Of a DNA stretch of 64,000 bases, positions 11,560-20,150 are shown piece by piece. The translations under genes and the position numbers were made by a program. Under the pieces are notes generated by a model that was not told the DNA's origin, did not search any database, and saw nothing but the letters and a program-made list of their open reading frames with translations. The stretch is from Deinococcus rubellus (GTDB taxonomy: Bacteria > Deinococcota > Deinococci > Deinococcales > Deinococcaceae). Each line of letters opens with the position of its first letter. Position 1 is the stretch's first letter. Location: positions 985,501 to 1,049,500 of the forward strand of contig NZ_CP104213.1 of NCBI RefSeq assembly GCF_025244745.1, written 5' to 3'.

Positions 11560-12363
11560 TTGAGCGCCCCGGCCCCCAAACCCGCCGTACCGAGGTCTCA
11601 ACCGCTAGGCGGCTGGACGCTGCTGCTGTGGCTGCTCGGCGCGGGCGTCGCTTTTTACCTGCTGTTTTTGCTGATCAGTGCCGTGCTGCGGATCATGCCT
11701 GAACCCATCGGTTCGCGGGCCAGCCTGTTCGTGGACGGCGCGCGGATCACCCTGCTGCTGACCGTCGTTTCGGGCCTGATCGGGCTGGCGGTGGGCCTGC
11801 TGGCGGGCCTGATGCGGACGAGTGACAGCGGCTGGGTGCGTGCCCCAGCGGGGGTTTTCATCTGGCTGGTGCGCGGCACGCCGCTGCTGGTCCAGATTCT
11901 GTTCGTCTACAACGCGCTGCCGCCCTTACTGCAAACCATCGGCATCAATGTGCAGCTCAACGAGTTCTGGTCGGCGGTGGTCGCGCTCTCGCTCAACGTG
12001 GGGGCCTACAACGCCGAGGTCATCCGGGCGGGCATCCAGGCGATTCCCAGGGGCCAGGGCGAGGCGGCGCGCAGCCTGGGCCTCAGCGGCGCGCAGACCA
12101 TGACCAGCATCATCTTGCCGCAGGCACTGCGGGTGGTGGTGCCGCCGCTGGTCAACAACCTGGTGGCCCTGCTCAAAGACTCCTCGCTGGCCTCAGCCAT
12201 CGCGCTGGTCGAACTGACATTGGCCGGAACGCGGGTCAGCAGCGAGACCTTCCAGCCGATCCCGGTGCTGACCACTGTGGCCGCCGTGTACCTGGCCCTC
12301 ACCACCGTCATGACCCTGTTTACCGATCAGCTGGAGCGGCGCATCAAGATTGCCGGGCGCTGA
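11560..12363 (+). CDS. Polar amino-acid ABC transporter permease (HisM/GlnP family)
   Basis: 267 residues with about five membrane helices. The family motifs are clear: VDGARITLLLTV at the start of the transporter domain, FIWLVRGTPLLVQILFVYNALP, and the cytoplasmic EAA loop GEAARSLGLSGAQTMTSIILPQALR that contacts the ATPase. Translation probably starts at TTG (11560): GGAG lies 7 bases upstream and no ATG or GTG fits. It follows the binding-protein gene, separated by a terminator and its own promoter, so the two are probably one transporter expressed at different levels. The ATPase must be encoded elsewhere. Confidence 0.9.
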   Translation: MSAPAPKPAVPRSQPLGGWTLLLWLLGAGVAFYLLFLLISAVLRIMPEPIGSRASLFVDGARITLLLTVVSGLIGLAVGLLAGLMRTSDSGWVRAPAGVFIWLVRGTPLLVQILFVYNALPPLLQTIGINVQLNEFWSAVVALSLNVGAYNAEVIRAGIQAIPRGQGEAARSLGLSGAQTMTSIILPQALRVVVPPLVNNLVALLKDSSLASAIALVELTLAGTRVSSETFQPIPVLTTVAAVYLALTTVMTLFTDQLERRIKIAGR

Positions 12364-12387
12364 GGGCCGCACCGCTTCTGCGTCCCT

Positions 12388-12933
12388 TTACGGTGTCTGT
12401 AACTTGAAACTGATATTCACCGCGATGCTGCTCGCACCGCCGAGGTAATTGACGCCGAAGTCGTGCGGATTGAACTTGAACTGGGTCGCCACGGCGATGC
12501 TGTTGCCCTGGCGTGTCAGCTTGACCGGGGCGCTCAGCGGCTGAGTGACTCCTTTGAGGCTCAACTGTCCATTGACGGTGCTGCTGACCGCCTGGCCTTC
12601 GGGCAAACGTCCCAGCCCCTGCACATTCGTCAGCGTGAACACGGCGTCCCTGAACTGGGCCGCTCCCAGCGCTCCGGCCATGTGGTCGTCGCGCAGAGTG
12701 TTGCCGGTTTTGAGTGAAGCCACATTCACCCTCACCGTGCCGCCAGCACTGGCGAGGTCGTCGGGATCGATGTCCAGTGCGGCGCTGACTTGGGCGGTCT
12801 TGCCCTGAACGGGCACGATGATGACCCGGTAAGCGAAGGTAACCTGGCCGCTGCTGGCCTGGTAGGGCGCGGCGAAGGTCAGGGTGCTCAGCGTCGACAT
12901 ACCTGCGAATAAGCCCAGGCGCAATCGGTTCAT
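12388..12933 (-). CDS. YceI-family secreted lipid-binding protein
   Basis: 181 residues with a signal peptide (1-21, ending TFA). The body is a YceI/lipocalin-like beta barrel: SSGQVTFAYRVIIVPVQGK at the first strands, VASLKTGNTLRDDHMAG (the conserved 'T...R(D/N)xHL' region), LTLKGVTQPLS-like segment (here LSLKGVTQPLSAPV) and FGVNYL near the end. YceI proteins bind polyprenoid-type lipids in the periplasm; the ligand here is unknown. Convergent with the amino-acid permease, 24 bases away. Confidence 0.88.
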   Translation of the reverse strand: MNRLRLGLFAGMSTLSTLTFAAPYQASSGQVTFAYRVIIVPVQGKTAQVSAALDIDPDDLASAGGTVRVNVASLKTGNTLRDDHMAGALGAAQFRDAVFTLTNVQGLGRLPEGQAVSSTVNGQLSLKGVTQPLSAPVKLTRQGNSIAVATQFKFNPHDFGVNYLGGASSIAVNISFKLQTP

Positions 12934-13300
12934 GGTTCAGTGTCCCGGTCAGGCGTGAGAAGGAGATGCCCCGTGACGCCCGATGCCGCGTCAGCGTACA
13001 GTGCCCGGCGTTCAGCCTGCCTTTCCGCACGACGAGGTGGATGTAATCGGGAGCAGATTTCACGGTTTGCTCGATCAGACTGAGCATGACGCCGCCCGCC
13101 ACGCCGAGTTCTCTCGGTACGGTGCGCTGCAAGCCAGCCTGCTCCACCCCGGCCAGGCGGCGGCTCAACTGCTTGCGCAAAGCCCTGGCCGCTGAACCCT
13201 CACCCGACTCCGAATTGCCGCGCAGCACGGTCAGGCGGGTGCTGGCTGTTCCTGCTGAGGTCACGGCTTTCAGTGTGCCGCCGCCCCTATACTCCTGCGG
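12934..13300. other. Intergenic region with an unassigned minus-strand open frame
   Basis: 367 bases between yceI and the TSUP gene. On the minus strand a frame from a GTG near 13261 runs open through this region and continues out of frame into yceI, with reasonable GC in third codon positions (AAG CAG, CGC CTG style). It has no recognisable domain, no good start signal and no stop before yceI, so I do not call a gene. The TATACT promoter box of the TSUP gene is at 13288-13293. Confidence 0.3.
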
Positions 13301-14050
13301 ATGCCCGACTGGACCGTTCTCCTCTATGGCCTGCCGCTGGCCTTCCTCGCTGGATTTATCGATGCGGTGGCGGGCGGCGGCGGCACCATCACGCTGCCCA
13401 CACTGTTTTTTATGGGCCTGCCGCCCGCGCAGGCAGTGGCGACCAACAAACTGCTGGCGATTTTTGGCTCGGGCAGCGCCACGCTCCAGTACGGACGGGC
13501 CGGGCATATCGAGTGGCCGCTGATCCTGCGCCTGATTCCGCTGGCCCTTGTCGGCAGTGCGCTGGGCGCGTATCTGGTGCATTTCGTCGACCCCAATGTC
13601 TTTAAGAATCTGGTGGCGGTGGTCATCCTGGGCGTGGGCGTGCTGGTGATCGTCAATAAGAAGTTCGGATTAGAAGACCGCTACCCTGGTCTGACCGGCA
13701 AGGTACTGGCTTTGACCCTGCCCGGCACGCTGGTCGTTGGCCTCTACGACGGCTTCATCGGCCCTGGCACCGGCACGTTTCTGATGTTCCTGTTCACGCT
13801 CTCGGGCTTCAATCTGATCCGCTCGTCGGGCAACGCCAAGGCCATCAATTTCGCCACCAACGTGGGTGCGTTCATCTTCTTTTTGCTGGGCGGCAAGATG
13901 ATCTTCTGGATCGGGCTGCCGATGGGCGCGGCCAACGCCCTGGGCGCTTATGTGGGCGCGCGCCTGGCGATGCTGCGCGGCTCGGCCTTCATCAAGGTGA
14001 TTTACGCCCTGATCGTGCTGCTGGTGTCGGCGCGTCTGTTGATTCACTGA
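13301..14050 (+). CDS. TSUP-family (TauE/SafE) membrane transporter
   Basis: 249 residues with about eight hydrophobic segments. The two characteristic repeats are seen as [34 protein letters not shown] near the N terminus and [15 protein letters not shown] in the middle. The family exports or imports sulfite, organosulfur compounds and related organic anions; the substrate here is not known. TATACT ends 7 bases before the ATG, so it is probably leaderless. Confidence 0.9.
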   Translation: MPDWTVLLYGLPLAFLAGFIDAVAGGGGTITLPTLFFMGLPPAQAVATNKLLAIFGSGSATLQYGRAGHIEWPLILRLIPLALVGSALGAYLVHFVDPNVFKNLVAVVILGVGVLVIVNKKFGLEDRYPGLTGKVLALTLPGTLVVGLYDGFIGPGTGTFLMFLFTLSGFNLIRSSGNAKAINFATNVGAFIFFLLGGKMIFWIGLPMGAANALGAYVGARLAMLRGSAFIKVIYALIVLLVSARLLIH

Positions 14051-14171
14051 GCGGATGTGCTGGGCCGGTTTACCGGGTAGCCTCGCTCAGCCGAATTGAC
14101 TAAAGTTTCCTCAAGCTCCAAAGGTGCCACTTCCCGCCTTGTCGCCCTCCCCGGCGCGGCAGACTGATTCC

Positions 14172-14720
14172 ATGACTGATTCACCCAACCTTCAAACGGC
14201 CATCCTCGCCAGCGGCTGCTTCTGGTGTACCGAGGCAGTGTTCGAGAACGTCAAGGGCGTTCACAAAGTCGAGAGCGGATACATCGGCGGCGAGGTCGCC
14301 AGTCCCAGCTACGCCCAGGTCTGCACCGGCAGAACCGGCCACGCCGAGGCAGTGCGCCTGACCTTTGATCCCAGCGTCATTCCTTACAAGGATGTGCTGG
14401 GCATCTTCTTCGCCACCCATGACCCTACCCAGCTCAACCGCCAGGGCCACGACGTGGGCACCCAGTACCGCTCCGCCGTGTTCTACCAGTCGGAAGCCGA
14501 GAAGGCCGAGGTGCAGGCCTTCATTGACGACCTGAGCGCCCAGCACGTCTATGACAGGGCCATCGTGACCACCCTGGAACCGGCCAGTCAGTTTTATGTG
14601 GCCGAGGACTACCACCAGCAGTATTTCGCCAACAACCCCACCCAGCCGTATTGCGCGGCGGTCATCACTCCCAAGGTGATCAAGTTCCGCAAGAGCTATT
14701 CGCAGTACCTGAGTGCCTAG
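14172..14720 (+). CDS. msrA: Peptide methionine-S-sulfoxide reductase MsrA
   Basis: 182 residues. The catalytic site [10 protein letters not shown] has Cys16 as nucleophile. Family motifs [26 protein letters not shown] and the AEDYHQQYF segment follow, then a resolving-type Cys in PYCAAVI. It repairs oxidised methionine with thioredoxin. The ATG at 14172 fits the family start; a CAGACT box ends 6 bases upstream, suggesting a leaderless message. A terminator follows. Confidence 0.95.
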   Translation: MTDSPNLQTAILASGCFWCTEAVFENVKGVHKVESGYIGGEVASPSYAQVCTGRTGHAEAVRLTFDPSVIPYKDVLGIFFATHDPTQLNRQGHDVGTQYRSAVFYQSEAEKAEVQAFIDDLSAQHVYDRAIVTTLEPASQFYVAEDYHQQYFANNPTQPYCAAVITPKVIKFRKSYSQYLSA

Positions 14721-14739
14721 CCCTGCCGCTGTGTCCGTG

Positions 14740-14769
14740 CGCCTGCCCCCAGTGGGTGGGCGTTTTTTT
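14740..14769 (+). terminator. Terminator of msrA
   Basis: CGCCTGCCC (14740-14748) pairs with GGGTGGGCG (14754-14762), then seven T residues. Confidence 0.85.
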
Positions 14770-14872
14770 GGTTTGCCCGTGTGCGGGTTGAAACGTTAGG
14801 CAGCCGGGCCGCGTATTCTGAACCAAAGTAGGCCAAGTCTGTGGAGAGACCGAGTGAATGGGGAGGAATGTC

Positions 14873-15667
14873 ATGATCGAGAAACCCGGCACGCAGAATA
14901 TCCAGACCACCAGATCGGGGCCGAGCATCATCGTCACGACCATTCTCGGGGTGCTGGTGCTGGCGGCCATTGCAGGCGCGGCCATCGCCGTGTTCAACGT
15001 GGCGCTGACCACCGTGACCATTGCCGCTTTCATCATTGCCGTCGTGGCCTTCGTGGTGCTGTGGCCCGCCATTCTGCTGGGCCTGCGGGCGACCCGCACC
15101 AAGGTCGAGGAAACGGTGGCCCGCGCCCTGCCCATCGAAACATTAATTGCCAAGCGCGGCGACATGGAAAAGCTGATCGCGCAGAAGGGCCAGCAGCTCG
15201 CCAACGCGCGCGGCTACCTGCAAGACTTCAAGCGGGTCATCGACGAGAGCCGGGGCCAGTTGCCGGAAGCCGACATTGCCAACTGGCAAAACGAACTCGG
15301 TGCCAGCAACGCCGCCTTCGCCCAGGCCCAGACCTACTACGCGACCATGCAAGACGATCTGCGCGAGTTCGATCTGGTCATCAAGAAGGCCCGCATCGAC
15401 ATGCGGCTGGCTGAGGCGCGCGGCAATGTGGCCGGTGCCTTGCAGGTGGCCCGCCTCAGCGTTGCGGAGCAGCACACCACCGAGGCGGCCCTGTCGGAAA
15501 TCACCCGCCGCTCCGGGCGCACTGCCGAACTGCTCGACGCCGCGCTGCTGACCCAGGCGACCAATCAGCAGCGCCGGGGCGGCGTGCCCCTGCCGGATCT
15601 GTCGGCCAGCCTCGGCTGTGAGTCCATCAGCGCAGAGCCGCTCAGCATCAGGACAGACAAGCCGTGA
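14873..15667 (+). CDS. Membrane-anchored coiled-coil protein of unknown function
   Basis: 264 residues. Two hydrophobic helices (about 19-42 and 47-72) are followed by a long, charged, Ala/Gln/Glu-rich helical region (80-235) likely to form a coiled coil in the cytoplasm, for example KLIAQKGQQLANARGYLQDF. I recognise no named family; the helical part is loosely PspA-like in composition but that is not evidence of homology. GGGAGG lies 6 bases before the ATG at 14873, preferred over the ATG at 14858 in the same frame. It is the first gene of a coupled set: its stop overlaps the next start by GTGA. Confidence 0.75.
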   Translation: MIEKPGTQNIQTTRSGPSIIVTTILGVLVLAAIAGAAIAVFNVALTTVTIAAFIIAVVAFVVLWPAILLGLRATRTKVEETVARALPIETLIAKRGDMEKLIAQKGQQLANARGYLQDFKRVIDESRGQLPEADIANWQNELGASNAAFAQAQTYYATMQDDLREFDLVIKKARIDMRLAEARGNVAGALQVARLSVAEQHTTEAALSEITRRSGRTAELLDAALLTQATNQQRRGGVPLPDLSASLGCESISAEPLSIRTDKP

Positions 15668-15852
15668 GACGCCCCGGCCTGCTGACCCTGCTGCTGCTGG
15701 TCATCTTGCTGCTGTGTGCGGGCCTGATCTACCTCGACCAGACCGGAGCGCTGGGCGGCGCGGGAACGTCGAGTTCGTTTGGTCCTGGCCCGACCCATTC
15801 CGGCTCGTCCGGTTCCGGCACCACCAACGATCCTTACGGAGGCCTGAAATGA
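15664..15852 (+). CDS. Small single-pass membrane protein
   Basis: 62 residues, starting at GTG. A hydrophobic helix (about 5-24, rich in Leu) is followed by a Gly/Ser/Thr-rich tail. It overlaps the upstream gene by GTGA and the downstream TAXI gene by ATGA, so all three are translationally coupled. No family recognised; possibly an assembly or anchoring partner of its neighbours. Confidence 0.65.
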   Translation: MRRPGLLTLLLLVILLLCAGLIYLDQTGALGGAGTSSSFGPGPTHSGSSGSGTTNDPYGGLK

Positions 15853-16745
15853 AGCGCTCGATTTTGAATCCTCTGGCCCTGAGCAGCGCAGTGCTGCTGG
15901 GCCTCGGCGGCCCGGCGCTGGCCCAGACCAGCAGCGTGCTGAACGTCGCCACCGGCAGCAAGGGCGGCACCTACGCCACCATGTACAAGAACCTCGGCGA
16001 CATCTGCACCTCGGCGTCGTGGCTGCGCGAGCGTCAGACCTCCGGCAGCGTGGAGAGCGTGGACCTGCTGCTCAGCAACCAGGTGTCGCTGGCTTTCGTG
16101 CAGCTCGACGTGCTCAAGGCCCGCGACCAGATCGACGGCGACCCCCGCGCCAAGGAGATTCGCACCCTGCTGCCGCTGCACCAGGAAGAAGTCCATCTGA
16201 TCGCCAGGAAGCCGACCAAGGGATTCCTGGGGCGTGTCAGCGGCGTGACCAAATTCAGCGAACTCGCCAGGAAGAAGGTGGGGGCCTGGGGCGGCAGCGT
16301 GGTCACGGCCAACGTGCTGCGGGCCAAGTCGGGTGTGAACTTCGAGGTCAGCGCCTACCCCACCCGCGACGCCGCCCTCGCTGCCCTGGGCAATGGGCAG
16401 GTGGACGCCGTGCTGGCGGTGGTGGGCCAGCCCGCCGACTGGGTCAAGGCCCTCAACCCGCAGCAGTACAACCTGCTGCCCCTGGACATCAGCCCCGACA
16501 AGGTGGGCGGCTTTTATCAGAAAGCCAAGCTGATCTACCCGGATTTCGGCGCGGCGGTGGACACCTACAGTGTGCAGAGCCTGCTGGTGACCCGCAATTT
16601 CAAGACGCCCGAAAAACGTCAGCAGCTTCTCAAGTACCAGGCCTGCGCCAGGGCCAAGCTGACCAGCTTGCAGGAAGACGAGGGCATGCATCCCAAGTGG
16701 AACGACGTGACCTTCAAGGCGGCGGGCTGGCCGGACTACAAATGA
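15849..16745 (+). CDS. TAXI-family TRAP-type solute-binding protein
   Basis: 298 residues. The signal peptide (1-25, ending ALAQ) leads to the TAXI hallmark LNVATGSKGGTYATMYKNLGDIC. The remaining binding-protein fold is visible in VDLLLSNQVSLAFVQLDVL, a 'LHLIARK'-type strand (here VHLIARKP), GGSVVTANVL and NGQVDAVLAVVGQPADWV. TAXI proteins normally work with a fused DctQM permease, but none is nearby; instead the gene is coupled to two membrane proteins of unknown function. The ligand is unknown (glutamate or related anions in characterised cases). The ATG overlaps the upstream stop as ATGA. Confidence 0.85.
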   Translation: MKRSILNPLALSSAVLLGLGGPALAQTSSVLNVATGSKGGTYATMYKNLGDICTSASWLRERQTSGSVESVDLLLSNQVSLAFVQLDVLKARDQIDGDPRAKEIRTLLPLHQEEVHLIARKPTKGFLGRVSGVTKFSELARKKVGAWGGSVVTANVLRAKSGVNFEVSAYPTRDAALAALGNGQVDAVLAVVGQPADWVKALNPQQYNLLPLDISPDKVGGFYQKAKLIYPDFGAAVDTYSVQSLLVTRNFKTPEKRQQLLKYQACARAKLTSLQEDEGMHPKWNDVTFKAAGWPDYK

Positions 16746-16755
16746 GGTGCGGCAA

Positions 16756-17607
16756 ATGAGAATGGGTGCTCAGACCGTGCTGCTGGCGCTGGCCGTGCTG
16801 ACGGCCCAGGCAGCCCCGGCAGGTGCAGGCAGCCAGAAGACCCAGAAAATCACGCCCAGGGTGGCCCGCGAACTGCTGGCTCCAGTCTGCTCCAGCGGGG
16901 CCGCAACGGGAGCCTGCACGCCCTGCCCGGCGTTTACCTCATTTCATGACAATACGGGAGAGGGACTGACCCCTACCGCTGTCAGCTATGGACACTTCAC
17001 TGGTTCCAGGCTGACTGACGCGCTGGTCGATATGGACGGCTGTGAACCGCACGTCAATAACTTCGGGGGCAGCCTGCTGCTGCGCTGGCAGGGTCTGACG
17101 AGCTGGAAGCTGCTGCGCTATGTTCAAGGGATTCGCACGGGTCAGTGCCTGAAGGTTCCTGCCGCAGGGGGGCGCGACCTGCTGCTGTGTCAGGGCAATT
17201 ACGGCGGCATGGGCACCGTGGTTGAGAATCTGGTACTGCTGGACCTGGCACAACCGGACGTGCTGACCCAGAATTTCTTCAGCACCTACGACACCGCCGA
17301 AGCCTGCTCACCCACCGGCAGCATTCAGCACATCGTGGACTGGAAGCTGCTGCCGGGGCGGGGCGGCGCTGCTGGGTCGAATGTTTCGGGTCTGGAGGTC
17401 AGCATCAAATCGGCGACCTTCACCCGCGCCCAGGGCGACACCAAGGCGCACGATCCGTGTGCAGGCAAGCTGAGCGCTGCGCCCAGCCGAATCTACCGCC
17501 TGAGCTACACCTTCAGCGGCAGCCGCTTTGCTTTGCTGCCCGCCGCCCGGCCCGCTGTGGCCGCCCTGACACGCGACAACCCATACTTCGCCGGAAACGC
17601 GCCGTAA
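16756..17607 (+). CDS. Secreted protein of unknown function
   Basis: 283 residues with a signal peptide (about 1-23, ending AGA). The mature part contains nine or more Cys residues, several in close pairs such as VCSSGAATGACTPCPAF, suggesting disulfides. No family is recognised. GAGGTG lies about 7 bases before the ATG at 16756 and overlaps the stop of the TAXI gene, so it is probably the last gene of that operon. Confidence 0.65.
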   Translation: MRMGAQTVLLALAVLTAQAAPAGAGSQKTQKITPRVARELLAPVCSSGAATGACTPCPAFTSFHDNTGEGLTPTAVSYGHFTGSRLTDALVDMDGCEPHVNNFGGSLLLRWQGLTSWKLLRYVQGIRTGQCLKVPAAGGRDLLLCQGNYGGMGTVVENLVLLDLAQPDVLTQNFFSTYDTAEACSPTGSIQHIVDWKLLPGRGGAAGSNVSGLEVSIKSATFTRAQGDTKAHDPCAGKLSAAPSRIYRLSYTFSGSRFALLPAARPAVAALTRDNPYFAGNAP

Positions 17608-17686
17608 GAGAGGCCCGAACCTGAGCTGACCCCGCATCTGCCCTGGCCATACATCCGGGCGGCCCGGCGCAGTGCATACTTTGCCC

Positions 17687-18670
17687 ATGTTAGAAGGGAT
17701 GTTCAAATTGCTCGGCGAGTACGGCAACCCCGTGCCGCGCTACACCGGTCAGCGCTGTCTGGTCGAGCGGATGGCAGTGGGCGGCTGCGATCTGTGCCAG
17801 CAAGCCTGCCCGCACGAGGCCGTGAGCATCGAGCGCGGCGTGAGTATCGATCCGGTCAAATGCACCAGTTGTGGGCTGTGCGTGCAGGTGTGTCCTACCG
17901 GCGCACTCGAATATGACGTGACCGCCACCCTGGGGGCCATCAAGGCGCACGGAGAAAGTGGAGCCACCCTGACCTGCTCGCAGAGCGGCGCGGGCGGTCA
18001 GAGCCTGCCCTGTCTGGGCCGGGTGACGCCCAGCGCGGTGGTTGCCAGCGCTGCCTGGGGCATTGAGCTGACCCTGCTGCATGGTGACTGCCCAACCTGC
18101 GTGGTGGGCCGCCCGGACGTGCCGGAGCGCCTCTCGGCGGTGGTCGCTGAGGCCCAGCAGCTCAGGGCCGCGACGGGGCGGCTGGCCCGCGTCACCATCC
18201 GCAAGGCGTCGGGCGAGCAGCTCAAGGGGCCGCAGGTCTCGCGCCGGGGCATGTTCGGCGCGCTGGCACGCGGTGCGGGCCGGGTGGTGGCCCAGGTCAT
18301 TCCTGAAAGCCCGCTGCCGTTCGTGGACTGGAGTGTGCCGGAGGAGCGCCGCCCCGCCGAGTGGCTGTGGCGTCGGCGGGCACTCAAACCCACCCCCGCA
18401 CCGGACACGCTGGTGGCCTGGGCCTCGCCGCGTATCGGGGAGGGCTGCATCGACTGCCCGGTATGCACCAATGTCTGCCCCACCGAGGCGATTGAGCGCG
18501 AGGTGGAGCCGGACGGGCGCATCACCCTGCACCTCGATCTGACCTCCTGCACGGGCTGCCGGGCCTGCGCTGCTTCCTGCCCGCCGCAGGTCATTGTGAT
18601 GTCGCCGGACGTGCCGGAAGGGTCCTTCGGCGCGCCCATGCTGCTGCGCGAGGGCGGGCAGCTCTTTTGA
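17687..18670 (+). CDS. Polyferredoxin with four 4Fe-4S motifs
   Basis: 327 residues. Four Cys clusters are visible: C34-C37-C41P with a likely partner at C24 (one Cys short of the usual CxxCxxC), C59-C62-C65-C69P, C254-C257-C260-C264P and C288-C291-C294-C298P. Two more Cys (135, 138) sit in DCPTC between the halves. The middle carries QVSRRGMFGALARGAG (about 183-198), which looks like the twin-arginine signal of NapG/DmsB-type ferredoxins but is internal. Redox partner unknown. CATACT ends 6 bases before the ATG. It overlaps the next gene as TGATG. Confidence 0.8.
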   Translation: MLEGMFKLLGEYGNPVPRYTGQRCLVERMAVGGCDLCQQACPHEAVSIERGVSIDPVKCTSCGLCVQVCPTGALEYDVTATLGAIKAHGESGATLTCSQSGAGGQSLPCLGRVTPSAVVASAAWGIELTLLHGDCPTCVVGRPDVPERLSAVVAEAQQLRAATGRLARVTIRKASGEQLKGPQVSRRGMFGALARGAGRVVAQVIPESPLPFVDWSVPEERRPAEWLWRRRALKPTPAPDTLVAWASPRIGEGCIDCPVCTNVCPTEAIEREVEPDGRITLHLDLTSCTGCRACAASCPPQVIVMSPDVPEGSFGAPMLLREGGQLF

Positions 18671-19428
18671 TGCCCAGTGGTTTGATGGCCAGTGGATTTG
18701 ATGTGATTGGCGACGTTCACGGTTGCCTGCCCGAATTGCTGACCCTCCTCACCAGGCTGGGCTACACGGGGGCAGCAGACCTGCGTCTCACCGCGCCTGC
18801 TGGCCGCCGTCTCGTTTTCGTGGGTGATCTGGTCGACCGGGGGCCGGATACGCCGGGCGTCTTGAAGCTGGTGATGGAAGCCGTGTCGGCGGGTCAAGCC
18901 CTGTCGGTGTGTGGCAACCACGACGAGCGGCTGGGCCAGGCGCTGTCGGGCGGCCACATCCGCAAGCCGAGCCCGCGCCTGACGCAGAGTCTGGAGCAAC
19001 TTTCGGGCGAGTCGCCGACCTTTCGCCGCCGCGCCGCCACCTTCCTGCTGGGCCTGCCGCCGCGCCTGATGCTGGACGGGGGCCGCCTGCTCGTCGCCCA
19101 CGCCGGGGACCGGGCTGACCTCGGCGGCAGCCAGCGGGGTGAGTACAACGTGCATGGCCAGGACTGCGGCGAGCTGGCCGCCTTCGGCCATCTGCGGCGT
19201 GAGGACTGGGCGGCGCTGCACAGCGGTCCGCATCTGATCGTCAGCGGCCACAGCCCGGTGCGTCAGCCCACCTGGTCTGGCCAGCGCGGCACGGGAGAGG
19301 CCCTCAACCTCGATACCGGCTGCGTCTACGGCGGCGCGCTGACGGCCCTGCGCTACCCGGAGCGCGAGCTGGTCAGTGTGCCTGCCCGGCGGGCCTACGT
19401 TCCCAGTCGCCTGTTCCAGAAGGTCTAG
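18670..19428 (+). CDS. Calcineurin-like metallophosphoesterase (PrpE/ApaH-like)
   Basis: 252 residues. The metal-binding motifs are complete: GDVHGC, GDLVDRGPD, GNHDERL, VAHAGD and SGHSPV. The spacing matches the PPP-type phosphatases that include bis(5'-nucleosyl) tetraphosphatases and protein phosphatases such as PrpE. Substrate cannot be fixed from sequence. The ATG at 18670 overlaps the ferredoxin stop (TGATG); a TTG immediately before and an ATG at 18685 are alternatives. Confidence 0.82.
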   Translation: MPSGLMASGFDVIGDVHGCLPELLTLLTRLGYTGAADLRLTAPAGRRLVFVGDLVDRGPDTPGVLKLVMEAVSAGQALSVCGNHDERLGQALSGGHIRKPSPRLTQSLEQLSGESPTFRRRAATFLLGLPPRLMLDGGRLLVAHAGDRADLGGSQRGEYNVHGQDCGELAAFGHLRREDWAALHSGPHLIVSGHSPVRQPTWSGQRGTGEALNLDTGCVYGGALTALRYPERELVSVPARRAYVPSRLFQKV

Positions 19429-19437
19429 CCCCAAGGT

Positions 19438-20016
19438 TTACCCCAGGTCTTCTACCCGGTTCACGTTCCGGTAAGCCCTCGGCGCGACTTCTTCCAGCTC
19501 GGCCCAACTGACTTCCGTGACGCTCAGCCGCTCCAGCAGGGCCAGTATCCGCCGCTCGCCCGCGTTCAGCAGCGCCGTGACCTGCCCCAGTGCCGAGGTG
19601 TGGTACAGCGCCGCCAGCGGTTGCCTGCGCCCGTCCGCGCTCAGGCCGATGACCGCCTGAGTGCCGGGCTGGATAAATGCCGAGAGTCGGAGCCAGAATC
19701 CGGGCGTCAGGTGCGGCAGGTCCACTGCGCTGAAGGCGGCCCAGATGCCGGGGTTCAGCGCGCCCAGCCCGGCCTCCAGCCCGGCCAGCGGCCCCTCGGT
19801 GGGGCGGGTGTCGGGCACGGATTGCCAGCCGCCCAGCACGTACTTTCCCGGCGGCGCGACGAGCAGGCGGGGCGAGCAGACGGACAGGCTCAGGGCCACC
19901 CGCTCCAGCAGTGTGTGCCCGTCCAGTACGGCCAGTGCCTTGTCGCGGCCGAAGCGCCGGGACGCGCCGCCAGCGGTGATGATGGCGGCCAGTGGAAGCG
20001 GTGTGGTCGAAGTCAC
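19438..20016 (-). CDS. mobA: Molybdenum cofactor guanylyltransferase MobA
   Basis: 192 residues. The nucleotidyltransferase signature is AIITAGGASRRFGRDKALAVLDG, close to the canonical LAGGxSxRMGxDK. EGPLAGLEAGL and FSAVDLPHLTP (metal and GTP site) follow. The product attaches GMP to molybdopterin. Starts at GTG; TAGCCT (plus 20023-20028) ends 6 bases before it, so the mRNA is likely leaderless. Convergent with the phosphoesterase, 9 bases away. No molybdoenzyme is visible in the window. Confidence 0.85.
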   Translation of the reverse strand: MTSTTPLPLAAIITAGGASRRFGRDKALAVLDGHTLLERVALSLSVCSPRLLVAPPGKYVLGGWQSVPDTRPTEGPLAGLEAGLGALNPGIWAAFSAVDLPHLTPGFWLRLSAFIQPGTQAVIGLSADGRRQPLAALYHTSALGQVTALLNAGERRILALLERLSVTEVSWAELEEVAPRAYRNVNRVEDLG

Positions 20017-20150
20017 ACCCGCAGGCTAGCTCAGTGCTCCTTCTCATGAACGGGCGACCATCAACGGCTGGCCTCTGCTGACGCTTTTCGCTTAAGGTGG
20101 ACGGTAAATTCACCCGCCAGTTTCTTCCCACCTGCTTTTCAGGAGAATCC

